From: Myxococcales bacterium
GTDB taxonomy: Bacteria; Myxococcota_A; Polyangia; Nannocystales; Nannocystaceae
NCBI GenBank assembly: GCA_020633335.1
Contig: JACKDU010000001.1
Coordinates: 496,001 to 560,000, forward strand
Direction: 5' to 3'
Length of the DNA: 64,000 nucleotides
A model generated the notes under the pieces. The model saw nothing but the letters and a program-made list of their open reading frames with translations. It was not told where the DNA came from and searched no databases. The stretch's first letter is position 1; each line of letters opens with the position of its first letter. A program made the position numbers and the translations under genes. Positions 49,689 to 57,979 of this stretch are shown here, one piece after another.

Positions 49689-51209
49689 CTACGACGACCG
49701 CCCCTCGTCCGCGCTCTCGCGGAGCCCCAGCTCCTTCATCTTCGATTGAAGGGAGCGGCGGCTGATCCCCAGGAGGCGGGCTGAGCGGGTGACGTTGCCG
49801 TCGGTCTTGGCCAGGGCGTCGCGGATCAGGGCCTCCTCGACCAGGCGCGAGCCGGCGCGGACGGCCTCCTTGAGGTCCAGCCCGAGCATCGAGAGCGGCA
49901 GGCGGATGTAGCGGGGCTCACCGTCCTCACTCGCCTCGGGCTCGCGGGCGCTCGCGGCCTGGGGTGCGGCCTCCGCGTCCCCCTCGGTGTCGTAGGACTC
50001 CGGGAGATCGTCGAGGTCGATCGACTCCCCGGAGGCGAAGAGGACCATCCGCTCGATCAGGTTCTCGAGCTCGCGGATGTTCCCCGGCCAGGGGTAGCGC
50101 TCGAGCGCGGCCAGGGCGGGCCCGGTGATCCCCTGGACGTCCTTGCCGAGGCGCTCGTTGCAGCGGCGGATGAAGTGCTCGATCAGGAGCGGGAGGTCCT
50201 CGATCCGCTCGCGGAGCGGCGGGAGGTGGATCGGCACGACGTTGAGCCGGTAATAGAGGTCCTCGCGGAAGGAGCCCTCCTTGACCGCCTCCTCGAGGTT
50301 GCGGTTGGTCGCCGCGACCAGGCGGACGTTGACGCGCAGGGTCTTGACCCCGCCGACCCGCTCGAATTCGGACTCCTGGATCGCCCGCAGGAGCTTGACC
50401 TGGCTCTCCTTGGGGATCTCGCTGACCTCGTCGAGGAAGAGGGTGCCGCCGTCGGCGAGCTCGAAGCGCCCCGGGCGCGAGGAGATCGCTCCCGTGAAGG
50501 ATCCGCGCTCGTGGCCGAAGAGCTCGCTCTCCACCAGCCCGGAGGGGATCGCCGCGCAGTTCACCCGGATGAAGGGCTGATCGGCGCGGGGCGAGCCGAG
50601 GTGGAGGGCGCGGGCGACCAGCTCCTTGCCGGTCCCGCTCTCGCCGGTGATCAGGACGGTCGACGGGCTCGCGGCGACCGTGTTGACGATCTCCCGGATC
50701 GCGGCGATCGCCGGCGAGCGGCCGACCATGCCGGCGTGGACGCAGGGGTCGATGCTCGCGCCCTGCTGGCTGTCGGCGGCGCTCACCGGCTCGGCCGCGG
50801 TGACCGAGGGCCCCGAGCGCTCGCGGGTGGCGATCGCCTTCTCGACGACCTGGTGGATCTGGTCGCGATCGAAGGGCTTCTCGAGGTAGTCGAAGGCGCC
50901 GAGCTTGACCGCCTCGACCGCCGAGTCGACGGTCCCGTGGGCGGTCAAGAGGATCACCGGGAGGTTGGGCTCGTGGACCGCGAGCGCCTTGAGGAGGCCG
51001 ATCCCGTCGAGGTTCGGCATCCGGAGGTCGGTGATCACGACGTCGAAGGTCTTCGGCGGGGACGCCCGCACGCGGGCGAGGGCGGCGGCGCCGTCGACCT
51101 CGGCGTGGACCTCGTAGCCCTGCTGGCGGAGGAGCGCGCCGAGGACCTTGCGGAGGTTGGGCTCATCGTCGACGAGGAGGATTCGGGGCTGATGTTGGGA
51201 CACTCTCAC
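49689..51209 (-). CDS. NtrC-family sigma-54-dependent response regulator
   Basis: 506 residues with three domains. The receiver (about 8-125) has the acidic pair DDE at 14-16, phosphorylation site Asp61 (VVITDLRMP), Thr/Ala in LLTAHG and Lys in LEKPF. The AAA+ sigma-54 activator domain (about 160-395) has Walker A GESGTGKE at 189-196, GTLFLDEVSEIP and RYPWPGNIRELENL. The Fis-type HTH is at the C-terminus (ALAKTDGNVTRSARLLGISRRSLQSKMKELGL). The sigma-54 contact loop reads GSFTGA (236-241) instead of GAFTGA. GTG start overlapping the sensor kinase stop by four bases, so the two are made together. Confidence 0.96.
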   Translation of the reverse strand: MRVSQHQPRILLVDDEPNLRKVLGALLRQQGYEVHAEVDGAAALARVRASPPKTFDVVITDLRMPNLDGIGLLKALAVHEPNLPVILLTAHGTVDSAVEAVKLGAFDYLEKPFDRDQIHQVVEKAIATRERSGPSVTAAEPVSAADSQQGASIDPCVHAGMVGRSPAIAAIREIVNTVAASPSTVLITGESGTGKELVARALHLGSPRADQPFIRVNCAAIPSGLVESELFGHERGSFTGAISSRPGRFELADGGTLFLDEVSEIPKESQVKLLRAIQESEFERVGGVKTLRVNVRLVAATNRNLEEAVKEGSFREDLYYRLNVVPIHLPPLRERIEDLPLLIEHFIRRCNERLGKDVQGITGPALAALERYPWPGNIRELENLIERMVLFASGESIDLDDLPESYDTEGDAEAAPQAASAREPEASEDGEPRYIRLPLSMLGLDLKEAVRAGSRLVEEALIRDALAKTDGNVTRSARLLGISRRSLQSKMKELGLRESADEGRSS

Positions 51210-53305
51210 GCGCCTGGGGAAGCGGGTTGGGGCTCGATCGGCAGGACTACGGTGAACTGAGCGCCGCCGTCCTCGGGGGTCGTGACCTCGATCGCGCCGC
51301 GGTGATTTTCCACGATTCTCTGGCTGATGGGCAGCCCGAGGCCGGTTCCGCCGCTCTTGGTCGTGTGGAAAGGCACGAAGAGGTTGGTGAGGGTCGCGGA
51401 CGAGAAGCCGGGGCCGTTGTCACGGACCGTGCATGTCACGGCGTCGCCGCTCGCCAGGCCGCGCCGGCGCACGCCGAGGCTGAGGCGGACGATCCCCGGG
51501 GGATCGAGGTTCATCACCGCGTCGATCGCGTTGCGAACGAGGTTCAGGAGGACCTGGCGGAGCGCCTCCGCGTCGCCGCGCACCGGCGGGAGGAGGGGCG
51601 GCGCGGGCGCGACAACGACCCGCTTGCGGCTCTCCTCGTCGAGGAGGCGGACCGTCGACTGCACGACCTCGGCCATGTTGACCGCGCTCATCTCGCCCTT
51701 GAAGGGCCGCGAGTAGCGGAGGAACTGGGTGACCACCCGGTTCAGGCGGCCGACCTCCTCGACGATGATCTCGAGGAATTCCTTCGTGTCGGGATCGACC
51801 TTGGTGACCGCCGGCTCGACGAGATCGACCGCGCCCTTGATCGCCCCCAGCGGGTTGCGGATCTCGTGGGCGAGGCCCGCGGCCATCTCGCCGAGGGCGG
51901 CGAGGCGCTCCCGCTCCTTGCGCTGCTCGTAGACCGCGGAGTTCTTGATCATCACCGCGGCCTGGGCGACCACGCCCTCGAAGAGCTCGACCTCCTCGCG
52001 CGAGAAGGGCTCGAGGAGGCGCTCGTCGTCGACGAAGAGGACGCCGAGGAGGTCGGCGTCCTCGCCGTCCTCCTCCGCTGGCGCGCGCCAGAGGATCGGC
52101 AGGGCCAGGCTCGCGCCGATCGTCTTGAGGGTCTCGACGATCTCCTCGAGCTCGGCCTGCTGCTCGCGGTCGGCCCGGTCGCGCTCGCGCTGGGCGACGT
52201 CGCGGAGGAGCGGGCCGCGGCCCCGCAGGCGATCGATGAGCGGCCGCCGGGTGATCGGGTCGAGGCGGACCACCGGCATCGGCCCGATGTGCCCGCGGAG
52301 GATCAGGCTCCCCTTGCGATCGACGAGGTAGAGCGCGCTCCGGGTGACCCGCCCCGATCCCTCGAGGGTGTCCATGATCACCTGGACCATCTCGTCGGGG
52401 TCGATCAGGTTGGCGAGGCGGAGGCGGAGGCCGCCGAGGATCGAGCGCAGCGCGGTCCGGTCGCGGAAGAGCCAGCCCTCGATCCGCCGCTCAAACTCGG
52501 CGCGCATCGGGTCCATGAGCACGAGCACCGCGAACGAGGCGACGACGATGTTGAAGAGCTGGAGCGAGCGGTAGCCGTCGAGGCTCGCCGGCACCCAGAG
52601 GAGGAGGAGCGCGTAGACCAGCGAGACGACGATCACCAGGACGGTCATGCTGGCGATCCGGCCGGCGATCTCCGGGAGGTCGAGGAGGCGCTCGCGGACC
52701 AGGGTCTGGGCGACGAAGTAGAGGTAGACCGCGGTGACGATCGGGCCGATCGCCGGGATCCCGGGGGAGCCGAAGAGGAGGGCGATCAGGGTCGCGTAGA
52801 AGAGGTAGCGGAGGCGGGGCGCGATCGCGGTCCCGGCGGCCGCCCGGGCCGCCCGCCACATCCGGCTGGCGGCCCAGAGGAGGCCGCCGATCACGTAGGT
52901 CGTCAGGGCGATCCGCTCGACCACCCAGGCCGGCTCGCTGGTGATCTCCGGGAAGATCAGCGCGCCCGCCTGGGCGACCAGGAGGAGCGACAAGATCGGG
53001 CCCTGGACCAGCCCCCGCCGGGTGGTCCCGCCGAGCCCGGGGACGAAGCGCGAAAAGGTCCGGTCGGCGGTCCAGGGGAGGAAGAGGGAGATGATCTCCG
53101 CCAGCCAGGAGAAGAAGACCCGGAGCTGCGGGAAGCCGGCGAAGAAGAGCGCGAGGTGGAAGAGCCCGAGGTTGAGGCAGAAGGTCGCAAAGAGGACGAA
53201 TTGCTCGCGGCTGCGATCGCGCAGGAAGACCGAGATGCCGATCGCAAAGGCGACGGTGGCCGCCAGGAGCGAGCTGAGGCTCTCGTAGAGGATGCTGCCG
53301 GCCAC
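51206..53305 (-). CDS. Membrane histidine kinase with GAF domain
   Basis: About 699 residues from GTG 53305, which lies eight bases after TACCAT; a TTG at 53368 would add 21 residues including the promoter. Seven or eight hydrophobic helices fill residues 1-260, a 7TM-like sensor. A GAF-like domain follows (about 285-455; SALYLVDRKGSLILRG, GVLFVDDERLLEPFSREE, QAAVMIKNSAVYEQ). The HisKA box ALGEMAAGLAHEIRNPLGAIKGA has His480. The HATPase region has NLVRNAIDAV, VRDNGPGF and TTKSGGTGLGLPISQRIV. It phosphorylates the downstream NtrC-type regulator; the signal is unknown, possibly membrane or lipid state. Confidence 0.95.
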   Translation of the reverse strand: MAGSILYESLSSLLAATVAFAIGISVFLRDRSREQFVLFATFCLNLGLFHLALFFAGFPQLRVFFSWLAEIISLFLPWTADRTFSRFVPGLGGTTRRGLVQGPILSLLLVAQAGALIFPEITSEPAWVVERIALTTYVIGGLLWAASRMWRAARAAAGTAIAPRLRYLFYATLIALLFGSPGIPAIGPIVTAVYLYFVAQTLVRERLLDLPEIAGRIASMTVLVIVVSLVYALLLLWVPASLDGYRSLQLFNIVVASFAVLVLMDPMRAEFERRIEGWLFRDRTALRSILGGLRLRLANLIDPDEMVQVIMDTLEGSGRVTRSALYLVDRKGSLILRGHIGPMPVVRLDPITRRPLIDRLRGRGPLLRDVAQRERDRADREQQAELEEIVETLKTIGASLALPILWRAPAEEDGEDADLLGVLFVDDERLLEPFSREEVELFEGVVAQAAVMIKNSAVYEQRKERERLAALGEMAAGLAHEIRNPLGAIKGAVDLVEPAVTKVDPDTKEFLEIIVEEVGRLNRVVTQFLRYSRPFKGEMSAVNMAEVVQSTVRLLDEESRKRVVVAPAPPLLPPVRGDAEALRQVLLNLVRNAIDAVMNLDPPGIVRLSLGVRRRGLASGDAVTCTVRDNGPGFSSATLTNLFVPFHTTKSGGTGLGLPISQRIVENHRGAIEVTTPEDGGAQFTVVLPIEPQPASPGA

Positions 53306-53313
53306 CGGCGGGG

Positions 53314-53319
53314 ATGGTA
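53314..53319 (-). promoter_or_regulatory. -10 box GC-TACCAT of the histidine kinase gene
   Basis: TACCAT ends eight bases before the GTG at 53305. The 13-bp palindrome at 53335-53347 overlaps where the -35 would be. Confidence 0.5.
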
Positions 53320-53334
53320 GCGCGGACCCGGCCA

Positions 53335-53347
53335 GCGCAATTTGCGC
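53335..53347. promoter_or_regulatory. Palindrome GCGCAATTTGCGC in the divergent promoter
   Basis: Identical, on the opposite strand, to the palindrome upstream of tig (34349-34361). It is centred between the kinase start and the 89-residue gene, overlapping the kinase -35 position. Confidence 0.5.
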
Positions 53348-53385
53348 ATAGAGCCGATCTCTGGCCAAGGGCCGCGGCGTCGTGG

Positions 53386-53391
53386 CATCCT
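53386..53391 (+). promoter_or_regulatory. -10-like CATCCT of the small gene
   Basis: CATCCT ends six bases before the ATG at 53398. No ribosome binding site. The first base deviates from T. Confidence 0.35.
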
Positions 53392-53397
53392 GCGCCC

Positions 53398-53667
53398 ATG
53401 GCTCCCGCGCTGATCGACAACGAAGCCCGCGCCCAGCAGCTCGCCCGGGCGATCGCCTCGGACATCCAGCTCTACAACAAGCAGAAGATCGAGGAGGCCC
53501 TGAAGGCCGACACCTTCTTTGACGCCCTCCAGGAGGAGCTGAGCGAGGGTCGCGATCTCTTCCGCGGCCGCGTCACCCCCGAGCTCTTCCGCAAGAACTT
53601 CTACGACCGGGCGATCGTCGACCGCGTGATCAAGCCGATGGCGTCGCTCAAGACCCCGATCTGGTAG
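53398..53667 (+). CDS. Hypothetical 89-residue helical protein
   Basis: I do not recognise it by name. It is charged and almost wholly helical (EARAQQLARAIASDIQLYN; KQKIEEALKADTFFDALQEELSEGRDLF; FRKNFYDRAIVDRVIKPM) and has no signal peptide. The compact pattern and the normal codon bias support a real gene. It is divergent from the histidine kinase, sharing the palindromic site. Its stop lies eight bases before the proposed ATT start of rluD, so translation of the latter may depend on this gene. Confidence 0.75.
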   Translation: MAPALIDNEARAQQLARAIASDIQLYNKQKIEEALKADTFFDALQEELSEGRDLFRGRVTPELFRKNFYDRAIVDRVIKPMASLKTPIW

Positions 53668-53675
53668 GTCCGGCG

Positions 53676-54626
53676 ATTCATCTGCGGCTCGATGAGGCCG
53701 CGTTCGGCAAGCGCCTTGACCTCGCACTGGTCGAGGCGCTCGCGGGACGTGGCCTCGAGTGTTCGCGCTCGCAGCTCCAGCGGGCCTTCGAGGTCGGCGG
53801 CGTGCGGGTGCGCGGGCGGCCGGCGAAGGCGTCGCTGCGGGTCGACGCGCCGCTCGAGGTCGAGGTCGAGGTGCCGGCCGACGAGGCGCCGGCCGAGGCG
53901 GTCGCCGAGGATCTGCCGCTCCGCGTGGTCTACCAGGACGACGACCTCCTGGTGGTCGACAAGCCCGCCGGGATGGTCGTCCACGCCGGGCCCGGGCATC
54001 CGCGCGGGACCCTGGTGAACGCGGTCCTCCACCACCTCGGCGCGCGGGCCAGCGATCTGCCGGTGCTCCCGGGCAACGACGCGACCCGGCCGGGGATCGT
54101 CCACCGCCTCGATCAGGACACCAGCGGCCTCCTGGTGATCGCCCGGAGCGCGCCCGCGCAGGAGGGGCTCGCGCTGCAATTCCGCGAGCACACGATCCGC
54201 CGCGAGTACCTCGGGATCGTCGTCGGCGAGCCGCGCTGGACCGAGCTCGAGGTCGAGACCGCGCATGGACGCGATCCCCGGGATCGCCGGCGCTTCTCGC
54301 CCGAGGTCGGCGAGCGCCGGGCGATCACCCGCGCGAAGGTCGAGCGGCGGCTCCGCGGCGCGGCCCTGGTCCGCTTCACCCTCGCGACCGGTCGCACCCA
54401 TCAGATCCGCATGCACGCCCGCCACCTCGGGCACCCGATCGTCGGCGACGCGCTCTACGGGCGGACACCGGCGGATCCGCGGCTGCGGGCGCTCGCCGCG
54501 GGTCTCGGTCGGCACGCGCTCCATGCGGCGATCCTCGGCTTTGAGCAGCCGATCCGCGGGGCGTGGCTCGAGTTCGAGTCGCCGCTGCCGCCCGAGCTCG
54601 CGGCCCTGCTCGAGGCGCTCGGCTGA
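53676..54626 (+). CDS. rluD: RluD-type 23S rRNA pseudouridine synthase, apparent ATT start
   Basis: About 316 residues. An N-terminal S4 domain (RLDEAAFGKRLDLALVE; CSRSQLQRAFEVGGVRV) is followed by the catalytic domain with the motif GIVHRLDQDTSGLLVIARS, whose Asp in RLDQDTSG is the nucleophile, and TGRTHQIRMHARHLGHPIVGDALYG. The first ATG/GTG/TTG in frame is at 53802, in the middle of the S4 domain, so it cannot be the true start. The frame is open upstream and the best candidate is ATT 53676, with AGGT seven bases before it. RluD, RluA and RluC subtypes cannot be told apart surely. Confidence 0.85.
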   Translation: MHLRLDEAAFGKRLDLALVEALAGRGLECSRSQLQRAFEVGGVRVRGRPAKASLRVDAPLEVEVEVPADEAPAEAVAEDLPLRVVYQDDDLLVVDKPAGMVVHAGPGHPRGTLVNAVLHHLGARASDLPVLPGNDATRPGIVHRLDQDTSGLLVIARSAPAQEGLALQFREHTIRREYLGIVVGEPRWTELEVETAHGRDPRDRRRFSPEVGERRAITRAKVERRLRGAALVRFTLATGRTHQIRMHARHLGHPIVGDALYGRTPADPRLRALAAGLGRHALHAAILGFEQPIRGAWLEFESPLPPELAALLEALG

Positions 54627-54667
54627 TCGCCAGGCTCCGGGTTGTTGCCTCGTCAGGATCCACGCGC

Positions 54668-54673
54668 TAAGGC
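54668..54673 (+). promoter_or_regulatory. -10-like GC-TAAGGC of pgeF
   Basis: TAAGGC ends six bases before the GTG at 54680. The sixth base is C, so the match is partial, but the geometry equals that of neighbouring genes. Confidence 0.3.
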
Positions 54674-54679
54674 GGGGCG

Positions 54680-55420
54680 GTGATCGAGCGCGCGACGATC
54701 CTCCCTCCTGAGCTCACCCACGGCTTCACCGATCGCCGCGGCGGGGTGAGCACGGGCCGCTTCGCCACCCTCAACTTCGGCCGCAAGTGGGGCGACGATC
54801 CCGAGGCGCTCGCGGTCAACTACCAGCGGGTCGCCGCCGAGGGGGGCTTCTCGCTCGAGACTCTCTGTCTCGTGCGCCAGGTCCACGGGGCGGCGGTGCT
54901 GCGGGCGGCCGAGGTCGACGCGGCGAGCGAGGCCGACGCGATCTGGTCGCGGCGCGGCGATCCGCCGGCGGTCGTCGGGGTGCTCACCGCCGACTGCGTG
55001 CCGGTGCTCCTCGCCGACGCCGACGCCCGGGTCTGGGCGGCGATCCACAGCGGCTGGAAGGGGACCGTCGCCGGCGTGGTCCCGGCGACCGTCGCCGCGC
55101 TGGTCGCCGAGGGGATCGATCCCGGCTCGCTGCGGGCGGCGATCGGACCCTGCATCGAGCTCGCGGCCTTTGAGGTCGGGCCCGAGGTCGCGGCCCTCTT
55201 CCCCGAGCGCTTCGTCGACGCGGCCTCCTACGCGCGGCCCCACGTCGATCTCGTCGGCGTCGTCCGGGCCCAGCTCGAGGACGCTGGCGTGCGGCCACAA
55301 ATGATCGAGCGCGTCGGTGGGTGCACCCACAGCGACGCGCTCCATTACTTCTCATATCGCCGCGACGGCGCTGGGATCGGCCAGCACCTCGCGTTCATCG
55401 GCGCCCGGGGCCAGGGCTAG
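54680..55420 (+). CDS. pgeF: YfiH/PgeF family protein (peptidoglycan editing factor / multicopper purine nucleosidase fold)
   Basis: 246 residues, the whole CNF1/YfiH laccase-domain fold. Hallmarks: HGFTDRRGGVSTGRFATLNFG, RQVHGAAV, VLTADCVPVLLAD (Cys of the metal site), AAIHSGWKGTVAGVVPATV (His ligand), GPCIELAAFEVGPEV and CTHSDALHYFSYRRDG. Family members hydrolyse or phosphorolyse purine nucleosides and act in peptidoglycan editing. The usual neighbour is rluD, as here, which supports both assignments. GTG start, 53 bases after rluD. Confidence 0.94.
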   Translation: MIERATILPPELTHGFTDRRGGVSTGRFATLNFGRKWGDDPEALAVNYQRVAAEGGFSLETLCLVRQVHGAAVLRAAEVDAASEADAIWSRRGDPPAVVGVLTADCVPVLLADADARVWAAIHSGWKGTVAGVVPATVAALVAEGIDPGSLRAAIGPCIELAAFEVGPEVAALFPERFVDAASYARPHVDLVGVVRAQLEDAGVRPQMIERVGGCTHSDALHYFSYRRDGAGIGQHLAFIGARGQG

Positions 55421-55448
55421 GGGACCAGCCCCGGCGCGGCGACGAGGG

Positions 55449-55679
55449 CTACTCGCCGGCGGGGGCCGCAGCGCCCTCGACGTTCATCTCGCCGTACTTG
55501 TCGGCCATCGTCGACTTCTTCGCGCCGAAGAGGCCCATCAGGCACCAGCTGAAGATCCAGACGAAGAGGAGCGCGAAGACTGCGAGGAGGATGAGCTGGG
55601 AGAGGGAGCCGACGTCGGTGACCGGCGGCTTGACGGCTTCACGCTCCCACTTGTTGTCGGCGATCTCGGCGGCGGACAT
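55449..55679 (-). CDS. Small single-pass membrane protein
   Basis: 76 residues with an acidic/basic N-terminal 25 residues, one membrane helix (SQLILLAVFALLFVWIFSWCLMGLFG, about 27-52) and a polar C-terminal tail rich in Ala/Gly/Glu. AGGAGAG is placed seven bases before the ATG. Family unknown to me. A short membrane protein with a good ribosome binding site in its own unit is likely real; it could be a subunit or regulator of a larger membrane complex. Convergent with pgeF. Confidence 0.8.
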   Translation of the reverse strand: MSAAEIADNKWEREAVKPPVTDVGSLSQLILLAVFALLFVWIFSWCLMGLFGAKKSTMADKYGEMNVEGAAAPAGE

Positions 55680-55920
55680 GACACTGCTCTCCTGGCGGGG
55701 CTGAAGGGGAGCCCTACCAACCTCTGCAAGCTATCACGGGCTTTGGCGGGGCGACAAGCGGGGGGCCGCGATCCCGCGGGCTGCGGCGGCTCCGGTCCAG
55801 GGCGGCGCAGGCGGTCGCGGGCCCCCGGGCGTCGGCCGCGCGGCCTCGACCCCAGGGCTCCAGCGGGGGGCGATCTCCACCTCCTGGCTCCGGAGGCGGG
55901 CGGGCGGCGGTGCGCGGTCG

Positions 55921-57774
55921 CTAGCGCTTGCCGCCGTTTGGCGCGAGGAGCTCGATCCCGTAGGAGGGCAAGAGCTCGCCGTTCAGGGTCTGGAGCTCGG
56001 TGAGCGCCTGGAGGTAGTCGATCTGCGCGCGCAGGGCGTTGGCCTCGGCGAGCGCGAGCTCGTCCATCCGGAAGAGCACGTCGTAGGAGGTCGAGCGGCC
56101 GACCGCGTAGCGGGCCTTCTCGGCCTTGAGGTTCTCCTCGGCGAGCTCGACCGAGAAGGCGGTGACCTCCATCCGCTTGGTCGCCGTCCGCAGCGAGTTG
56201 GCCGCCCGGATCACCGCGGTCGAGACGTTGCGCTGGCTGGCCTTGAGGTCATTTTCGGCCTTGCGCAGCTCGAGGAGCACCCGCTGGTGGTTCGCCTTCG
56301 GGGTCCGGTTCTGGACGTCCCAGGTCAGGCTCAGCTGCCCGCTGATCGTGTAGTCGGCGAGGAGCCCCTTGTTGGCGATGTCGTCGTTGAAGAAGTTGGT
56401 GAAGGCCTCGCTCCAGGTCCCCTTGGTCCCGGGGTCGCCGGTCTGGTCGTTCGAGACCTTGTCGATCGACCGTCCCTGCGGGGAGAAGGTCCCCTGGATG
56501 TCGAGCTGCGGCAGGCGCTGGTTGGCGGCGACCAGCTCGTCGATCCGCTTGCTCGCCAGCGAGAGCTGGATCTGGCGGATCTGCGGGTTGGCGTCGAGGG
56601 CCTGGCGGATCTCGGCGCGGACGTCGACCGGCCGCGGCTCGAGCACCTGGGGATCGGTGGTCGCCTCGATCCCCAGGACCTCGCGCTCGGCGATGTCCTG
56701 GCCGAGGAGGGTGCGGAGGTTGAGCGAGCGCTCGAGGAGCGCGTTCTCGGCGAGGAGCACGTCGCTCTCGCGGAGCGCGAGGGTCTGCTCGATCGACCGG
56801 CCGTCGAGGGGCGAGCGGCGACCGGCGGCGATCTCGGCCCGGGTGCGGTCGAGCTGCTCGGCCGCCAGCGACGCGGCCCGCCGCTTGTTGTGGAGATCCC
56901 GCTGCGCGTACACGACCTCCCAGTAGGCGAGGATGATGTCGTGGACGACGTTCTGCGCGGTGATCATCCGCACCGCCTCGGTCTGCGTCTTGGCGATCTT
57001 GGCGCGGTCGATGTCGGCGCGGTTGACCCGGAGGCCGGCGCCCTTGAGGAGCGGCTGGGTCAGGGTCAGCGTCGGCGCGATGATGTAGGAGCCGAGGGTG
57101 GTGGTGCCGGCGGCCGCGTTGAAGAAGTTCCGCGGCTGGTTGCGCAGCGATCGGGTGAAGTCGATGTTGAACGAGACCGTGCCGCCGGTCTCGAGCTTGC
57201 GGCGGAAGCCCGCGCTCGCGGTCAGCGAGCGGTCGCCGGTGCTGAAGACGATCGCCGAACCACGCTGCGGGGTCTTGCTCAGCGAGCCCCGCATGCCCGA
57301 GGTGATGAAGACGTCGTAGGCGCCGACCGCCGCCATGATGTTGGTCTCGGTGATCGCCACGTCGTAGGCGTTGTTGGCGAGGTCGACGTTGGTCTCGAGG
57401 GCGATCTTGAGGACGTCCGAGAGGGCGATCTGCTCGCTGGCGAAGGGCGCCTCGGTCTCGTACTCGAGGGTCGGCGTGTCGACCAGCGGCGGCGCCTCAC
57501 CCTCACCGAGGTCGGCGCTGGTCCCCGGCGCCATCCGGGGCGAGCGGCTCGGCGGGGCGATCGGCGTGGTCGGCGGCGGCGTCGTGGTCGTGGTCGTCGT
57601 CGGCCGGGTCTGGCTCGGCGAGATCCCGGGGCTCGTCGTCTTCGGCGGCTCCGGCGGGGTCGCACGACCCGGGTTCCCGCCCGTCGGCAGGCCGGTCCGG
57701 GGATCGATCGAGCTCGCGTCGGTCGCCGGGGCGACGATCGCGAGGGCGAGGGCGGTGGTCAGGGCCGTGAGCAC
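55921..57774 (-). CDS. TolC-family outer-membrane efflux protein
   Basis: 617 residues, longer than usual because residues 25-105 are a Thr/Pro-rich linker (PTTTTTTTPPPTTP) after the signal peptide. The OEP/TolC repeats follow: ALSDVLKIALETNVDLANNAYDV at the first repeat, LTLTQPLLKGAGL, QNVVHDIILAYWEVVYAQRDL, NPQIRQIQLSLASKRIDELVAANQRLPQLDIQGTFS and LLELRKAENDLKASQRNVSTAVIRAANSL in the second. It forms a trimeric outer-membrane channel and needs an inner-membrane pump and adaptor not seen here. GTG start eight bases after TAAGCT. It is the last gene of the minus-strand envelope cluster. Confidence 0.93.
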   Translation of the reverse strand: MLTALTTALALAIVAPATDASSIDPRTGLPTGGNPGRATPPEPPKTTSPGISPSQTRPTTTTTTTPPPTTPIAPPSRSPRMAPGTSADLGEGEAPPLVDTPTLEYETEAPFASEQIALSDVLKIALETNVDLANNAYDVAITETNIMAAVGAYDVFITSGMRGSLSKTPQRGSAIVFSTGDRSLTASAGFRRKLETGGTVSFNIDFTRSLRNQPRNFFNAAAGTTTLGSYIIAPTLTLTQPLLKGAGLRVNRADIDRAKIAKTQTEAVRMITAQNVVHDIILAYWEVVYAQRDLHNKRRAASLAAEQLDRTRAEIAAGRRSPLDGRSIEQTLALRESDVLLAENALLERSLNLRTLLGQDIAEREVLGIEATTDPQVLEPRPVDVRAEIRQALDANPQIRQIQLSLASKRIDELVAANQRLPQLDIQGTFSPQGRSIDKVSNDQTGDPGTKGTWSEAFTNFFNDDIANKGLLADYTISGQLSLTWDVQNRTPKANHQRVLLELRKAENDLKASQRNVSTAVIRAANSLRTATKRMEVTAFSVELAEENLKAEKARYAVGRSTSYDVLFRMDELALAEANALRAQIDYLQALTELQTLNGELLPSYGIELLAPNGGKR

Positions 57775-57782
57775 AGGCTTTG

Positions 57783-57788
57783 AGCTTA
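57783..57788 (-). promoter_or_regulatory. -10 box TAAGCT of the TolC-type gene
   Basis: TAAGCT ends eight bases before the GTG at 57774; no ribosome binding site is seen. Confidence 0.4.
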
Positions 57789-57817
57789 GGGCTGATAGCG
57801 CCGGGGGCGTCTGCGGT

Positions 57818-57869
57818 CAAGCGCTCGCCCGGCCGTGAGCCGGCGCGCGCGGGGCTGGGCGAGCGCTTG
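57818..57869. repeat. 13-bp inverted repeat between lipoprotein and TolC-type genes
   Basis: CAAGCGCTCGCCC (57818-57830) and GGGCGAGCGCTTG (57857-57869), perfect, with a 26-base centre that holds a nested CCGG..CCGG hairpin. It lies upstream of the TolC-type promoter box and downstream of the lipoprotein gene, so it may be a terminator or an operator. Confidence 0.6.
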
Positions 57870-57979
57870 GACCCCAGCGCGTCCGCCTGGGTTTTCCCCG
57901 GGGCAGGGCCGGCCTACGGGCGCCCTGTGAGTTTTCGGCCGGCGGCCGGCTGCGGCGTCCTCGCGCGCGGGCACCCCGC

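Noticed and set aside
53380..53400. Sigma-54 promoter (GG-N10-GC) before the 89-residue gene
   Set aside because: GTGGCATCCTGCGCC has GG and GC elements but not the required spacing; the -10-like reading fits the rest of the window better.
53692..54018. ATG-started plus-strand frame at the beginning of rluD
   Set aside because: It is out of frame with the S4 domain and gives Arg/Ser-rich nonsense.
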